Below the pieces are notes generated by a model. It saw only the letters and a list, made by a program, of their open reading frames with translations, ran no database searches and was not told the origin of the DNA. A program made the position numbers and the translations under genes. Positions 25,932 to 36,635 of a DNA stretch of 64,000 nt are shown in pieces; position 1 is the first letter of the stretch; each line of letters starts with the position of its first letter. The DNA is from Qipengyuania vesicularis (GTDB lineage Bacteria; Pseudomonadota; Alphaproteobacteria; Sphingomonadales; Sphingomonadaceae): NCBI RefSeq assembly GCF_019711415.1, contig NZ_JAIGNJ010000001.1, forward strand, positions 1,047,001 to 1,111,000, read 5' to 3'.

Positions 25932-26396
25932 TTAGAAGGTCGCACCGATCACGAGGTTCAGCGCATCAGCATCTTCGAAATCAGCGAAGAAGTGACGGTA
26001 TTCGGTGCCGATGTAGAGCGACTGGCCCAGCTTGTGGTGGTAGCCAGCACCGAGGTGCCATGCGTCGCCTGCGTCGTCGTCGAGGCCGAAGGTGTAGCCA
26101 CCCGCTGCAAACAGCTTGCCGCTGTCGCCGAGGCGCGTACCAAAGCGAGCGGTCGTGCCGAATGCGACGTCCGCACCGTCAACGAGAACCTTGTCGCCCG
26201 ACAGTTCGACACCGGCGAAAGTCGTTTCACCCAGGTCGAAATCGTAGCCCACAGCAGCACCGGCAGTCGCTTCGCTTTCGTCGAATGCCCAGATAATGCC
26301 ACCGCGCACTTCTGCACGCACTTCGCCTTCAGCGGCGGCGGGGGTTGCGATGGTGGCAGCGCCGGCAGCAGCCAGCACCAGAGCGATCTTACGCAT
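25932..26396 (-). CDS. Outer-membrane beta-barrel protein (Opa/OmpA-like small porin fold)
   Basis: A 154-residue protein with a signal peptide ending ATPAAAEG. The mature part alternates hydrophobic strands and acidic turns (for example VGYDFDLGETTFAGVELSG and GYHHKLGQSLYIGTEYRHFF). It ends in an aromatic C-terminal Phe, as in eight-stranded barrels. The ATG at 26396 follows AAGGAAT. An AT-rich upstream region may hold its promoter. Function unknown. Confidence 0.75.
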   Translation of the reverse strand: MRKIALVLAAAGAATIATPAAAEGEVRAEVRGGIIWAFDESEATAGAAVGYDFDLGETTFAGVELSGDKVLVDGADVAFGTTARFGTRLGDSGKLFAAGGYTFGLDDDAGDAWHLGAGYHHKLGQSLYIGTEYRHFFADFEDADALNLVIGATF

Positions 26397-26616
26397 AAAG
26401 ATATTCCTTTGTTTTTTGCCCAATTACGGGTCCCGCCAAGCGGGAGGCGGCATCTGGTCGCCAAGACTTAACAATTCAACTATGCGAAACTTAATTCCCT
26501 GAAAAGAATGCTTTGTGTGTTCCGTAGGTCACATTCGAATTGTCATAAATTAATTTAATGCCCGATCAATCGATGTCCCGGAAGCAGAGATTCGGCCTCG
26601 TCCCTTCCGATCCTGC

Positions 26617-26644
26617 TTGACGCAAATGCCAATCCTGCTATGCG
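26617..26644 (+). promoter_or_regulatory. Probable rpsD promoter
   Basis: TTGACG, a 16-bp spacer, then TATGCG, about 130 bp upstream of rpsD. The 377-bp gap (26397-26773) also has an AT-rich part (26460-26570) toward the barrel gene and a GC-rich rpsD leader of unknown structure, where S4 autoregulation would act. Confidence 0.5.
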
Positions 26645-26773
26645 CGCGCCTTCGCTGATTGGCTCCGCACCCCGGTGAAGCGGTAGCCGCGTCGAGATCC
26701 TCGGATTTTGGCGGTGCGATGCCGGGTTGGATGGCCGCCAATGGGGCGGCTCAGCAAATTGAAGGAAAGACTT

Positions 26774-27388
26774 ATGTCGAAGCGCAAGAGCGCCAAGTAC
26801 AAACTCGACCGCCGGATGGGTGAAAACATCTGGGGTCGTCCGAATTCCCCGGTTAACAAGCGTTCGTATGGCCCCGGCCAGCACGGCCAGCGCCGCAAGG
26901 GCAAGATGTCCGACTTCGGCCTGCAGCTGCGCGCCAAGCAGAAGCTCAAGGGCTACTACGGCGACGTGACCGAGAAGCAGTTCAAGCGCACCTACAAGGA
27001 AGCGTCGGCCATGAAGGGCGACACCGGTCAGAACCTGATCGGCCTGCTCGAACAGCGCCTCGATATGGTCGTGTACCGCGCCAAGTTCGCGCCGACCATC
27101 TTCGCTGCTCGCCAGCTGGTGAGCCACGGCCACATCTACCTGAACGGCGTGAAGACTAACATCGCATCGGCTCGCGTGCGCGTCGGCGACGTCGTCAGCC
27201 TCGGTAGCAAGGCCAAGGAAATGGCGCTGGTTATCGAAGCACAGAGCCTGCCCGAGCGTGAAATCCCCGACTACGTCGCACCCGACGGCAACGACAAGGT
27301 GACCTACACCCGCGTGCCGAAGCTCGACGAAGTGCCCTACCCGGTTACCATGGAACCGAACCTCGTGGTCGAGTTCTACTCGCGCTAA
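26774..27388 (+). CDS. rpsD: 30S ribosomal protein S4
   Basis: A 204-residue primary rRNA-binding protein that nucleates 30S assembly. The start [20 protein letters not shown] is typical. The S4 RNA-binding domain near residues 93-155 contains [20 protein letters not shown] and [10 protein letters not shown]. The ATG at 26774 follows GAAGGAAAG. It stands alone with its own promoter and terminator. Confidence 0.97.
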   Translation: MSKRKSAKYKLDRRMGENIWGRPNSPVNKRSYGPGQHGQRRKGKMSDFGLQLRAKQKLKGYYGDVTEKQFKRTYKEASAMKGDTGQNLIGLLEQRLDMVVYRAKFAPTIFAARQLVSHGHIYLNGVKTNIASARVRVGDVVSLGSKAKEMALVIEAQSLPEREIPDYVAPDGNDKVTYTRVPKLDEVPYPVTMEPNLVVEFYSR

Positions 27389-27408
27389 GAGGTCCGGCAA
27401 CGGAACAC

Positions 27409-27440
27409 GAAAGGGCGGTCCTTCGGGGCCGCTCTTTTCG
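27409..27440 (+). terminator. Intrinsic terminator of rpsD
   Basis: CGAAAGGGCGGTCC pairs with GGGCCGCTCTTTTCG around a TTCG tetraloop, with two G:U-type pairs. It lies about 20 bp after the stop. Confidence 0.85.
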
Positions 27441-27448
27441 TTTGCGCG

Positions 27449-28198
27449 CTATGCAGAATGCACGCGCTTCAGCGACCAGATGACCATCGCGCCGATAATG
27501 ATGGTGATCATCCCGCCCCAGAACCAGTAGGGCAGGAAAAGTGCCTCGGCGATGTGTTGCGTGTCCGAGGCTTGCGGGCGGCCTTCCATGACGCCGCCTG
27601 CACTGAAGAGATATCCGAAGTCGCGGTAGATGGAGATGCATCCCTGCACTCCAAGGAACTGCACGGCGAAGCGGCGGTATTTCTCGCGGCCGTAGAAGGC
27701 GAGGACGAGGCTCGTCACGCCCAGTGCCGGTAGGATCAGCCATCCGGTCAGCGAGCGAACCCAGATTAATGTCGACAGGAGTAGCGCGAGGCCGAGCACG
27801 ACCAGTGCAATCTGTGTCGACCTGTGGGTTCGCGCAGCCAGGATCAGCGCACACCCCGCTGCGGTAGGTCCCAAAAGGCCCGCTGCCGCGATCATGGCGC
27901 GTGAGAAGCGCGATGGTTCGGCTTCGGCATAATGAAGAGCGTAGCCCGAGCCATCGGGAAAAATTACCAATTGCTCGAAGTCGTTGCCGAACGACATGGC
28001 CATCAACCCATGGCCCATCTCGTGGAACCAGGTGGCAAGGATGCTGAAAGGGTAGAGAAGATATCCGCCCCCAGGCGCACCCCAGAGCACGATCGAAATG
28101 AAGGCGAGGCCGACAAGCAGGGTCACTTCCTGCTTGCCGGCCTCGCTTTGCCATGATGGCGGGCGGTAGGATCCCGGACCGTTGGTCGACGAACCCAT
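27449..28198 (-). CDS. M50-family membrane metalloprotease
   Basis: A 249-residue protein with about six helices and the zinc motif HEMGH (His59, Glu60, His63) inside the second hydrophobic region. This is the intramembrane M50B arrangement (site-2-protease-like). The start at 28198 has GGGGAAGGGCGGA upstream; a TTG 15 bp earlier is less likely. It follows the S9 peptidase gene by 15 bp. No PDZ domain is seen and the substrate is unknown. Confidence 0.82.
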   Translation of the reverse strand: MGSSTNGPGSYRPPSWQSEAGKQEVTLLVGLAFISIVLWGAPGGGYLLYPFSILATWFHEMGHGLMAMSFGNDFEQLVIFPDGSGYALHYAEAEPSRFSRAMIAAAGLLGPTAAGCALILAARTHRSTQIALVVLGLALLLSTLIWVRSLTGWLILPALGVTSLVLAFYGREKYRRFAVQFLGVQGCISIYRDFGYLFSAGGVMEGRPQASDTQHIAEALFLPYWFWGGMITIIIGAMVIWSLKRVHSA

Positions 28199-28213
28199 TC
28201 CGCCCTTCCCCAA

Positions 28214-30193
28214 TCAGTCAGCCAGTTCGCTCGAGAGGAACTGATCGATCCGCGTCAGCATTTCGTAGCGGGTCTTGCTCTCGGCGAGGCTGTGGGTGAG
28301 CTTGTCGAACTCGACATAGTCCACTTCCTTGCCAGCGCTCTCCAAAGCGCTGCGCATACGGCGCGACTGCATCACGTCCACGTTCTGGTCGTAGGTGCCG
28401 TGGAACAGAAGGACCGGCGACTGGAACCGATCAGCATTGCGAGCCGGGCTGCCGGCGGCAACATGCGGGCCTTGGCCAATGAACTGGTCGACGAGAGTGC
28501 CACTCGTATAGCGCATGGCCTCGCTGCGCAGCTGTTCGAGGTCGGCAACAGGCGCAATGGCCACGATGGCCTGGTAAAGCGACGGATCGAGCACCTGCGA
28601 CTGGAGCGCAGCATACCCGCCGTAGGACCAGCCCACGATGGCAAGCTTCGAAGGATCCGCGATGCCCTGCGAAACAAGCCAACGGCCCGCATCGTTGACG
28701 TCGGAAATAGCCGTTTCCCAGGCCTGGAAACCGTTGCGGCCGAACCATTCGTTACCAAGACCCGCAGACCCGCGATAATTCGGCTGCAGCACGGCATAGC
28801 CGCGCGATGCGAAGAATTGCACCAGCCAGTCGAAACCCCACTCGTCGCGCGCCGAAGGTCCGCCATGCGGAAGGACGATTGCCGGGATATTCTTGCCGTC
28901 GGAACCCGGCGGAAGCGTCAAATAGCCCGGAACCTGGACTCCGTCGCCCGCCGGATAAGTGATCGATCGCATCTCACCGAGCGCCCGGTCATCCATGTGC
29001 GAGCGGATAGGGAGAAGCGGTTCAAGCCTACGGCCCGCCTTGTCATAGAGATAGGTCATGCCCGGATCGGTGTCGCTGGCAGCGACGATCAGCAGCTTGT
29101 TCTCATCGGCGCTGGCATCGATGATGTTGACCAGCGGCTTGCCCGGCAATGCCTGCGTGAGACCTCGCGCCAGGGCCGCGAGTTCGGTGTCGATATACTC
29201 CACCTGGCGCCGATCGGTCGCATAGCTTGCCCCAACCACGCGGCGCTGGCGACCGATCCGGATCAGCCCGTCAACCTCGACATTGTCCTTTGCGAGGACC
29301 AGCTGCGGCCGGCCACCTTCAACCAGCGGGATGGAATAGAGAGCTTCGAACCCGTCCTTGTCCGCAAAGGCATAGGCGACGTTCTTGGCGCCATCCACGG
29401 CCACCGGATAGAAACCGTCATAGGTCTGGCCGTCAACGGTGACTTTGGAAAGGAGTAGCCATTCGTTGGAATCCTGCGGGCGGAACCAGAATTCGCGGCG
29501 GTTGCCCATCATGCCCGTCGCCCGATCGGGCTGGCGGATCTTGAGGCGGACACGCCCGGTCTCATCGGCCACATAGGAAATGGTATCGGGCGAGGGTTTT
29601 TCCTCGCGCGAACGCTTGCCGGTGTGGATGTCCACACGTTCGACGCCAAGGCCCTCGTCCGTATTGGCAAGCCTTGTTGCGATGCTGCGTTCCTTGACCC
29701 ACTGGCGGGTCATCAGGACGCGGTCTTCCTCTTCGAGATCGAGCGCGATCACATTGCCGCCATGCTGGATATAGCTAAGCGAACTCATGCTCTGATCTTC
29801 CGTCAGCATGATCGGATTGGACCCGTCAGCACTCACCGACATCACCCGGCTGAAGCCGAGCAGCAGCCCGTTATCGTCGTGGATGTAGCTCACGTAGCAG
29901 ACGAGCCGCTCCTCGGTCGCCCACTCGCAAGACCACAGGCGCGCCTCTTCATCGTCGAATTTCATGATCGGCTTGGGCTGCCCGCCTTTGACCAGATCGA
30001 CAATGAAGATCGCTTCGGTGGAGAAGCCGATCGACGAGATATAGGCGAGCTTCTGGCCCGATGGCGACAGGCTGACGTCGAGCAGCGCCTCGCGCTTGCC
30101 GAATACGGCCGCCGCTTCCTCGATATCGGTTTCAGCGATAGCAGGCTGAAGTGCGGTGCACGCAGCGAGCAGGCCAAGAACTAGACGTTTCAT
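28214..30193 (-). CDS. Exported S9-family peptidase (prolyl oligopeptidase/acylaminoacyl type)
   Basis: A 659-residue protein with an N-terminal signal (LVLGLLAACTALQPAIA). A WD40-like beta-propeller part covers about 40-400. An alpha/beta hydrolase domain has the nucleophile Ser523 (GWSYGGYAAL), an acid in FHGTYDQNVDV and a His in KLTHS. The start at 30193 is chosen because it opens the signal peptide. The M50 gene follows directly. Such peptidases are abundant in sphingomonads. Confidence 0.9.
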   Translation of the reverse strand: MKRLVLGLLAACTALQPAIAETDIEEAAAVFGKREALLDVSLSPSGQKLAYISSIGFSTEAIFIVDLVKGGQPKPIMKFDDEEARLWSCEWATEERLVCYVSYIHDDNGLLLGFSRVMSVSADGSNPIMLTEDQSMSSLSYIQHGGNVIALDLEEEDRVLMTRQWVKERSIATRLANTDEGLGVERVDIHTGKRSREEKPSPDTISYVADETGRVRLKIRQPDRATGMMGNRREFWFRPQDSNEWLLLSKVTVDGQTYDGFYPVAVDGAKNVAYAFADKDGFEALYSIPLVEGGRPQLVLAKDNVEVDGLIRIGRQRRVVGASYATDRRQVEYIDTELAALARGLTQALPGKPLVNIIDASADENKLLIVAASDTDPGMTYLYDKAGRRLEPLLPIRSHMDDRALGEMRSITYPAGDGVQVPGYLTLPPGSDGKNIPAIVLPHGGPSARDEWGFDWLVQFFASRGYAVLQPNYRGSAGLGNEWFGRNGFQAWETAISDVNDAGRWLVSQGIADPSKLAIVGWSYGGYAALQSQVLDPSLYQAIVAIAPVADLEQLRSEAMRYTSGTLVDQFIGQGPHVAAGSPARNADRFQSPVLLFHGTYDQNVDVMQSRRMRSALESAGKEVDYVEFDKLTHSLAESKTRYEMLTRIDQFLSSELAD

Positions 30194-30304
30194 AATACGA
30201 CCCCCAAAATCAAATCCGGGTCGACAATAACAAATCGCCCGCTTCATCCAAGGGTATTGCCCAAACTATTCGCAAAACGGAACAGTCCAGCAGTAGATTC
30301 ATGC

Positions 30305-31000
30305 TTAAGGCGCTATTTCCTTCCCCGCCCAATCGAAACAGCGCCCGCTGTCCCCAGTCCCTAGGTGGGCGAGCACGTCCAGCAGTCTCTGCGCCGAATA
30401 GTCGGCTGTGAAGAGCTTTCCCTCGGGCACGTTGCTTTGGAAGGGTTCGCTGAGCTCCGTGTCGACGGTGCCCGGATGCAGCGCGACACAGAACGCATCG
30501 GGCTTCTTGCGCGCAAGTTCCACCGACAGAGTGCGGATCAACTGGTTCAGCGCCGCCTTGCTCGCGCGATAGGAATACCAGCCGCCAAGCCGGTTGTCGG
30601 AGATGCTCCCGACGCGGGCGGAGAGGGCTGCGAAGCCTGCTCGACCTTCCCTTGGTAAAAGCGGCAGGAAATGCTTCGCCACCAGCGCCGGTCCGGTCGC
30701 GTTAATGGCGAAGTTGCGGGCCAGTTCCTCAACCGAGAGGTGCCGCCAGTCTTTCTCCGGCCCCGCCCCCTCCTCGTGCAAATAGCCGGTGGCTACCAGC
30801 ACCAGGTCCAAGGGACTGTCGCTGACGTGCAGCCTAGCCGCCGCTTCAATCGACGCCTCGTCGGTCAGGTCGAGATAGGCGTCGCCCGACATGCTCCGCG
30901 CGTAGCGATGAACGGTCGTTCCTGCCGCTTCGAGCCGGTCGGCAAGCGCCTTCCCGATCCCGCCCGAGGCGCCGATCACTGCCGCGCGCCGCCAGCTCAA
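30305..31000 (-). CDS. SDR-family oxidoreductase, C-factor-like
   Basis: A 231-residue protein. The nucleotide-binding [10 protein letters not shown] is at residues 9-18. The catalytic Ser lies in [13 protein letters not shown], and YSYRASK gives the Tyr-Lys pair. The C-terminal pattern [20 protein letters not shown] is shared with CsgA/C-factor-like SDRs. The start codon overlaps the tgt stop by 4 bp. Substrate unknown. Confidence 0.88.
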   Translation of the reverse strand: MSWRRAAVIGASGGIGKALADRLEAAGTTVHRYARSMSGDAYLDLTDEASIEAAARLHVSDSPLDLVLVATGYLHEEGAGPEKDWRHLSVEELARNFAINATGPALVAKHFLPLLPREGRAGFAALSARVGSISDNRLGGWYSYRASKAALNQLIRTLSVELARKKPDAFCVALHPGTVDTELSEPFQSNVPEGKLFTADYSAQRLLDVLAHLGTGDSGRCFDWAGKEIAP

Positions 31001-32133
31001 GTGGCCGCGCTTCCAAGATAATCGCGCCGGAAGTCTACGGCGAACGCGGCAAACCGCTCCTCAGAAATCGCATCGCGCATCGCCTGCATCAGCTGCTGGT
31101 AGAAGGCGATATTGTGTTCGGTCATCAGCATCGCACCCAGGATTTCCTGCGATTTCACGAGGTGATGCAGATAGGCGCGGCTGTAGGTCCCGCAGGTATC
31201 GCAGCTGCAACGCGAATCGAGCGGCTCCCGGTCTTCGGCGAACCGCGCATTCCTGAGGTTGAGGGGACCGTCCCAGGTGAAGGCCTGCCCGTTGCGGCCC
31301 GAACGGCTCGGCAGGACGCAGTCGAACATGTCGACCCCGCGTTCGACCGCACCGACGAGGTCGTCGGGCTTGCCAACACCCATAAGGTATCGCGGCCGGT
31401 CGTCGGGCAGCTGGCCGGGAGCAAAATCGAGCGTGGCGAACATCGCCTCCTGACCCTCGCCCACCGCAAGGCCACCGATGGCATAGCCGTCGAAGCCGAT
31501 CTCGGTCAGCTTCTCCGCGCTGATCTTGCGAAGCTCCTCGTCGAGTGCGCCCTGCTGGATACCGAACAGCGCTGCAGTCCGCGCATGATCGCCGCCCGCA
31601 TCGAACCCATCGCGGCTCCGCTTTGCCCAGCGCATGCTCATTTCCATGCTCGCCGCGATCTCGTCACGCGGGCGGTCGGCGCGCGGACATTCATCGAAGG
31701 CCATGACGATATCGCTGCCGAGCAGTCGCTGGATTTCCATGCTGCGTTCGGGCGTGAGCATGTGCTTCGACCCATCGATATGGCTGCGGAATTCAACCCC
31801 CTCTTCAGTCAGCTTACGCAAGTCCGACAGGCTCATCACCTGGTACCCGCCACTGTCCGTCAGGATCGGCCGCTGCCAGTTCATGAAATTGTGCAGCCCA
31901 CCCAGCTTCGCCACCCGCTCGGCACCGGGCCGCAGCATGAGGTGGTAGGTGTTGCCGAGGATGATGTCCGCACCCGTCTTGCGCACGGTCTGCGGCTTCA
32001 TCGCCTTGACCGTCGCCGCCGTACCCACCGGCATGAAGGCCGGCGTACGGATATTGCCGCGCAGCATGCGGATCGTACCGGTGCGGGCAGCCCCGTCGCG
32101 GGCGTGGATGTCGAAAGCGAAACGGCTGCTCAT
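30997..32133 (-). CDS. tgt: tRNA-guanine transglycosylase
   Basis: A 378-residue enzyme that exchanges G34 for preQ1 in tRNAs with GUN anticodons. [10 protein letters not shown] carries an active-site Asp. The second catalytic Asp is in MFDCVLPSR. The zinc site is CSCDTC with a downstream His (TEHNIAFY). It works with QueA, encoded about 3.4 kb upstream on the same strand. It starts 4 bp after the DUF481 gene and overlaps the SDR gene. Confidence 0.97.
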   Translation of the reverse strand: MSSRFAFDIHARDGAARTGTIRMLRGNIRTPAFMPVGTAATVKAMKPQTVRKTGADIILGNTYHLMLRPGAERVAKLGGLHNFMNWQRPILTDSGGYQVMSLSDLRKLTEEGVEFRSHIDGSKHMLTPERSMEIQRLLGSDIVMAFDECPRADRPRDEIAASMEMSMRWAKRSRDGFDAGGDHARTAALFGIQQGALDEELRKISAEKLTEIGFDGYAIGGLAVGEGQEAMFATLDFAPGQLPDDRPRYLMGVGKPDDLVGAVERGVDMFDCVLPSRSGRNGQAFTWDGPLNLRNARFAEDREPLDSRCSCDTCGTYSRAYLHHLVKSQEILGAMLMTEHNIAFYQQLMQAMRDAISEERFAAFAVDFRRDYLGSAAT

Positions 32134-32137
32134 TGCG

Positions 32138-33088
32138 TCAGAACCCGTAGATAATCGTGAAGCGTGTCAGCGTGTCGGTCTGCACCGCGTCATCGGGAGG
32201 ATTGCTGTCGTAATCGACTGCATAAGAGAGGCGTGAGCGCAGCTTCTCCGAGATAGCGAAATCGAGACCGCTGACGAGGTTGATACTGGTGTTGGAGCCG
32301 TCGACCAGCACCTGCACCTCTCCCCCGCCTTCGGCCATAGCATTGGCGTCCTGCGTGAAAGTCAGCCCCTTGACGATTTCCCAGTCGAAGTCGGTCGCGA
32401 ACAGGCCCGCAATCCTGCTCCTGCTCGTACCATCGCTGAATTCCGTGACGCGCCAGGCGGGCCCTGCCTTGACCGAAAACTTGAAGCCTTCCTCGTCGAC
32501 GACCTTGTATCCGAGTCCGCCCGACACGGCGTAGCGCGCATCGAAACCTTGCAATCGGTCGCGCTCGAACTGGGCGAGTCCATAGAGGAACAGGTCCTCG
32601 CTGAACTGCCAGCGCGGTTCGTATGCCGCGAGGAACTGCTCGCGCTTGGTCTCGTCGTCCTGCCGCTGGTAGTCGAGCCGGGCGCGGAAGCGATGGCTCC
32701 AGTCGATCCCTTCGCGCTTGAGCTTGATCGAGGCGGAAAGACCCAAGCTGTCGGTATTGCCGGTCGACTGGAAGCCGCCGATCTCGCCCTCGCCGCTCCA
32801 CCGGTCGAACAGGCCCGCCCGGCGGATTTCCTGCTCCTTGGCTGCTTCCTTCTCGGCAAGTTTCGCCGCCTGGGCAGCTTTCCATTCGGCCTCGATCGCG
32901 TCGAGCGTTTCGGCATCGTCAGGATTGGTCGCGCGTGCCAGTTCGAGCACCGTCACCACCTTTGCCGCATCGCCAGTCGCTATGGCGGCGTCGATCATGT
33001 CCTTCACGCCTTCCGGCAATTCGGCCACAGCAGGCGAGGCGGAAAACGCAAATGCGGCAGCGACCGCGAGATGGTGCAGCTTGGTCAT
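32138..33088 (-). CDS. DUF481 outer-membrane protein
   Basis: A 316-residue protein. The signal peptide ends ASPAVAE. An Ala/Lys/Glu-rich helical segment (about 55-90, [20 protein letters not shown]) precedes a DUF481 barrel of alternating strands (about 100-316), which ends TRFTIIYGF. The family is the YdiY/salt-induced outer-membrane type with no defined transport role. The 4-bp gap to tgt suggests co-transcription. Confidence 0.85.
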   Translation of the reverse strand: MTKLHHLAVAAAFAFSASPAVAELPEGVKDMIDAAIATGDAAKVVTVLELARATNPDDAETLDAIEAEWKAAQAAKLAEKEAAKEQEIRRAGLFDRWSGEGEIGGFQSTGNTDSLGLSASIKLKREGIDWSHRFRARLDYQRQDDETKREQFLAAYEPRWQFSEDLFLYGLAQFERDRLQGFDARYAVSGGLGYKVVDEEGFKFSVKAGPAWRVTEFSDGTSRSRIAGLFATDFDWEIVKGLTFTQDANAMAEGGGEVQVLVDGSNTSINLVSGLDFAISEKLRSRLSYAVDYDSNPPDDAVQTDTLTRFTIIYGF

Positions 33089-33130
33089 GGCCCGCCGCCT
33101 AGCGGTTTGGAAGCGCGCTCGCCACCCCGC

Positions 33131-33167
33131 AAAACTATGGGGCGGACTTCAGAACGAAGCCCGCCCC
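33131..33167 (-). terminator. Intrinsic terminator of the second barrel gene
   Basis: On the minus strand, GGGGCGGGCTTC pairs with GAAGTCCGCCCC (one G:U) around a 5-nt loop, followed by ATAGTTTT. It lies about 25 bp beyond the barrel gene stop. Confidence 0.7.
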
Positions 33168-33190
33168 ACCAATTGTCCTTGCCGAAAGGC

Positions 33191-33736
33191 TTAGAACTTG
33201 AAACCGACACCTGCGGTTGCGCGAACGGTGTCGAAGCTGATCGTGTCGAGGTTGACGCGGATCAGCGAACCGCCGAGCGGAAAGTCCGCACCGAGGCCGA
33301 GGATGTAGTCACCGTCGTCATCGTCGAGGTCGAAACCGCTCAGATCTTCGTCGAAGATCTCGTCGAGGTCGAAGTCGACCTGCTGGTAGCCGCCACGAGC
33401 ATAGAGCTTGGCGCCACCTGGCAGGCGGGTACCGATACGACCGGCGATGCCGTATTCGCTGTCAATCGCACCGAAGCCGGTGTTGTAGTTGACTTCGGCA
33501 CCTACGAACGCGCCCGGACCCAGCGGAAGGTCGTACCCGGCAAAAACGCCGAGGATCGTGCCGCTGCTGTCGAGGTCGATGCCAAAGTCGTCTTCGATGT
33601 CGCCAAGGCCGAGGTCGTGGACACCGGCCTGGACGCCGATGAAGCCTTCACCCGGCAGAACGTCCTGCGCCTGTGCGGCGGTGGGAAGAGCGAAAGCTGC
33701 GGCTGCAGCGGCGGGAATTAGAAATTTGGTCTTCAT
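33191..33736 (-). CDS. Outer-membrane beta-barrel protein, opacity-like
   Basis: A 181-residue protein. The signal peptide ends PTAAQAQ. An opening glycine-rich strand (GFIGVQAGVHDLG) is followed by alternating strands. A very acidic loop (residues about 130-150, with EIFDEDLSGFDLDDDD) may bind cations. It ends AGVGFKF with a C-terminal Phe. The ATG at 33736 follows GAGGG. It resembles the barrel at 25932 in size and plan but not obviously in sequence. Confidence 0.78.
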   Translation of the reverse strand: MKTKFLIPAAAAAAFALPTAAQAQDVLPGEGFIGVQAGVHDLGLGDIEDDFGIDLDSSGTILGVFAGYDLPLGPGAFVGAEVNYNTGFGAIDSEYGIAGRIGTRLPGGAKLYARGGYQQVDFDLDEIFDEDLSGFDLDDDDGDYILGLGADFPLGGSLIRVNLDTISFDTVRATAGVGFKF

Positions 33737-33850
33737 GATAGCCCTCATTCTTGTCCTTGATTGGAGTGGACGGAGGGCGGTGTGCGCTTGCCGACATTGC
33801 AATTTTCTGAATGAAAAATGCTTACCGACGTAATAATCATTAATTCCCGT

Positions 33851-34615
33851 TCAGGCTCTAAGGCGCCATCCGGTCTTGAAGATGTAGGCAATCACGCCCG
33901 TACAAGCGGCAAGGAATGCCAGCGTGATCCCGAAACTGATCCAGATGTTCACATCGCTCGATCCGTAGAAGGTCCAGCGAAGGCCGCTCACCAGGTAGAC
34001 GATCGGATTCGCCAGCGCGATCGTGTCCCAGGGCTCGGGCAACATGTCGATCGAATAGAAAGTGCCACCAAGGAATGTGAGCGGCGTGAGGAAAAGCATG
34101 GGAATGATGCCAAGCTTCTCGAAGTTGTCCGCCCAGATGCCGAGGATAAAGCCGAAGAGGCTGAAGGCTGCGGCCACCAGCATGATGTAGAGCACGGCAA
34201 GTAGGGGATACGCGATCGAGTAATCGACGAAGAGCCGCGCGGTAACGAGGATGATGGCCGCAAGGATCAGGCTCTTCGTCATCGCAGCTCCGACAAAGCC
34301 GATCAGCGTCTCGGCAACGCCAACAGGTGCGCTCAGCAGTTCGTAGATCGTGCCGGTAAAGCGCGGCATGTAGATGCCGAAAGAGGAATTGCTGGTCGTC
34401 TCGCCGAGCAGGGTCAGCATCAGCAAGCCGGGGATGATGAAGGCACCATAGTCCACTCCGCCAAGATCGGGCATGCGCCCGCCAATGGCCGCGCCGAAAA
34501 CGATGAAATAGAGCGAGGTCGTTAGAACCGGCGCAAGCACTGACTGGAAGGCCGTGCGCAGGAAACGCATCAGCTCGCGCGTGTAGATGGACCAGGTGGA
34601 GCGCCAGCCGATCAT
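33851..34615 (-). CDS. ABC-2 type transporter permease
   Basis: A 254-residue protein with six hydrophobic helices. The family signature around PLTFLGGTFYSIDMLPEPWD precedes helix 5. This is the membrane half of a NatB/DrrB-like exporter. Its start overlaps the ATPase gene by 4 bp. The cargo is not predictable. Confidence 0.9.
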   Translation of the reverse strand: MIGWRSTWSIYTRELMRFLRTAFQSVLAPVLTTSLYFIVFGAAIGGRMPDLGGVDYGAFIIPGLLMLTLLGETTSNSSFGIYMPRFTGTIYELLSAPVGVAETLIGFVGAAMTKSLILAAIILVTARLFVDYSIAYPLLAVLYIMLVAAAFSLFGFILGIWADNFEKLGIIPMLFLTPLTFLGGTFYSIDMLPEPWDTIALANPIVYLVSGLRWTFYGSSDVNIWISFGITLAFLAACTGVIAYIFKTGWRLRA

Positions 34616-35559
34616 GCCGCCTGCTCCTGTTCTTCGCCCAAGAGGGACACGAAGATGTCCTCGAGGCTGCTCTCGCGCACATCAATGCCGGTGTAGTCGA
34701 TCCCCTCCGCGATCAGGACCTTGGTGATGTCGGCCACCTCCTGCTTGCCGCGCCCGGTCCCATCTCCGCCGCGATAGCAAAGCGAGGTACCGCCCTCCTC
34801 GATCTCGATCGGGTATCGGGCGAGTGCCGGAGGGAGCGCAGCAATTGGCGTAGAGAGCGAAATATGCGCCTCGGTCCGGCCGAGCCGCGCCATCATCGCC
34901 TCCTTCTCATCGACCATCAGCAGCTTACCGCGATCGATGATCCCCACGCGGTCAGCCATCAATTCGGCTTCCTCGATATAGTGTGTGGTCAGGATGATGG
35001 TGACGCCGCGATCGCGCATCTGGTCGATGATCGCCCACATGCCCTTGCGCAGTTCGACGTCGACTCCAGCCGTCGGCTCGTCGAGGAACAGCAGGTCCGG
35101 CTCGTGCGCCAATGCTTTGGCGATGAGGACGCGGCGTTTCATCCCGCCCGAGAGCGCCATGATCCTTTCGTCCTTCTTGTCCCACAGACTCAGCGAGCGA
35201 AGGATTTCCTCGATCCGCGCCGGATCGGGCGCAAGGCCGAAGAGCCCGCGCGAATAGGCGACCGCGCGATGGACGGGTTCGAACATGTCGGTCGAGAGTT
35301 CCTGCGGCACCAGCCCGATGCGAGAACGCGCTTTCCGCCAGTCGGACGCCATATCGTGACCGAATGCACGGATGCTGCCTGACGTCGGACGAACCAGTCC
35401 GCAGACCGCGCCGATCAGCGTGGTCTTGCCCGCGCCATTGGGGCCGAGAAGCGCGAAAATCTCGCCCCTCCGGATCGTGAGATCGACGTTGTCGAGCGCC
35501 TTGAGGCCGCCCGGATAGACCTTGGAGAGCCCTTCGAGCTCGAGGATCGGTTCGTTCAT
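34612..35559 (-). CDS. ABC transporter ATP-binding protein (NatA/DrrA-like)
   Basis: A 315-residue protein. Walker A GPNGAGKTT is near residue 38, signature LSGGMKRR near 138, Walker B LLFLDEPTAG near 158, and the switch His is in TTHYIEEA. About 80 C-terminal residues extend past the ATPase core, as in exporter ATPases of this class. It lies between queA (10 bp) and its permease. Confidence 0.93.
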   Translation of the reverse strand: MNEPILELEGLSKVYPGGLKALDNVDLTIRRGEIFALLGPNGAGKTTLIGAVCGLVRPTSGSIRAFGHDMASDWRKARSRIGLVPQELSTDMFEPVHRAVAYSRGLFGLAPDPARIEEILRSLSLWDKKDERIMALSGGMKRRVLIAKALAHEPDLLFLDEPTAGVDVELRKGMWAIIDQMRDRGVTIILTTHYIEEAELMADRVGIIDRGKLLMVDEKEAMMARLGRTEAHISLSTPIAALPPALARYPIEIEEGGTSLCYRGGDGTGRGKQEVADITKVLIAEGIDYTGIDVRESSLEDIFVSLLGEEQEQAA

Positions 35560-35568
35560 GCAACCGAG

Positions 35569-36597
35569 CTAGGGCAGCAGGAGCGAGGAGTCACCATAGG
35601 AATAGAAGCGATACTCATGCGCGATGGCATGCGCGTAGGCAGCTTGCATGTGTTCGCGGCCCATCAGCGCGCTCACCAGCATGAACAGCGTCGACTTGGG
35701 CAGGTGGAAATTGGTCATCAGCCCGTCGATCGCGCGGAAGCGGTAGCCGGGCGTGATGAAGATGTCCGTATCGCCAGAGAATGGCCGGATGATCCCGTCT
35801 TCACCGGTCGCGCTTTCAAGCAGGCGCAGGCTGGTGGTCCCGACCGAAATCACGCGATTGCCCCGCGCCCGCGCTGCGTTGAGACGGTCGCACACGTCCT
35901 GTTGGAGCCGACCGAACTCGGCATGCATCTTGTGATTGTCGGTATCGTCGGCCTTTACCGGCAGGAAAGTCCCCGCCCCCACATGCAGCGTAAGCGTCTC
36001 GGTCTCGATCCCGCGTTCCGCGATTGCCGCCATCAGCCTGTCGGTGAAATGAAGTGCCGCAGTTGGCGCAGCGACAGCGCCGTCCTCCCTGGCGAACATC
36101 GTTTGGTAATCTTCGCGGTCCTGCTCGTCGGTTGCGCGCTTGCCCGCGATATAGGGTGGCAGTGGCATGGTCCCCGCGCGGTCGAGCAGCACTTCGACCG
36201 GCTCCTCGCCTTCGAAGAACAGCACGAAGCTGCCGTCTTCCAGCCGCTCCTCGGCGATTGCAGTCACTCCGCCACCGAACATGGCGATATCGCCCACCCT
36301 CAGCCGCTTGGCGTTGCGCACGAAGGCCTGCCAGCGGCGCAGGTCGATGCGCTTGTGCAGCGTCGCGCCAATCCTGGCCTCGCCGCGGCGGCCTTCGAGC
36401 TGAGCGGGGATCACCCGCGTGTCGTTGAAGACAAGCACATCGCCCGGCTCGAGCAGGTCGGGCAGGTCGCGCACGGTCCGGTCGGCGAAGGGCTCGTCGC
36501 CCCGTAAAACCAGCATGCGCGCGGCATCGCGCGGCCGTGCCGGGCGCAGGGCTATCCGTTCGTTGGGAAGCTCGAAATCGAAGAGGTCGACGCGCAT
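35569..36597 (-). CDS. queA: S-adenosylmethionine:tRNA ribosyltransferase-isomerase
   Basis: A 342-residue enzyme making epoxyqueuosine in tRNA. The start [20 protein letters not shown] is diagnostic. Other conserved blocks are [16 protein letters not shown] and [21 protein letters not shown], with a C-terminal [14 protein letters not shown]. It acts after Tgt. In many alphaproteobacteria queA and tgt are neighbours; here the ABC pair and two outer-membrane genes lie between them. Confidence 0.97.
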   Translation of the reverse strand: MRVDLFDFELPNERIALRPARPRDAARMLVLRGDEPFADRTVRDLPDLLEPGDVLVFNDTRVIPAQLEGRRGEARIGATLHKRIDLRRWQAFVRNAKRLRVGDIAMFGGGVTAIAEERLEDGSFVLFFEGEEPVEVLLDRAGTMPLPPYIAGKRATDEQDREDYQTMFAREDGAVAAPTAALHFTDRLMAAIAERGIETETLTLHVGAGTFLPVKADDTDNHKMHAEFGRLQQDVCDRLNAARARGNRVISVGTTSLRLLESATGEDGIIRPFSGDTDIFITPGYRFRAIDGLMTNFHLPKSTLFMLVSALMGREHMQAAYAHAIAHEYRFYSYGDSSLLLP

Positions 36598-36635
36598 GAC
36601 AGCGCCCCTAGACGCTGGCGCACCGCATGCAAGTC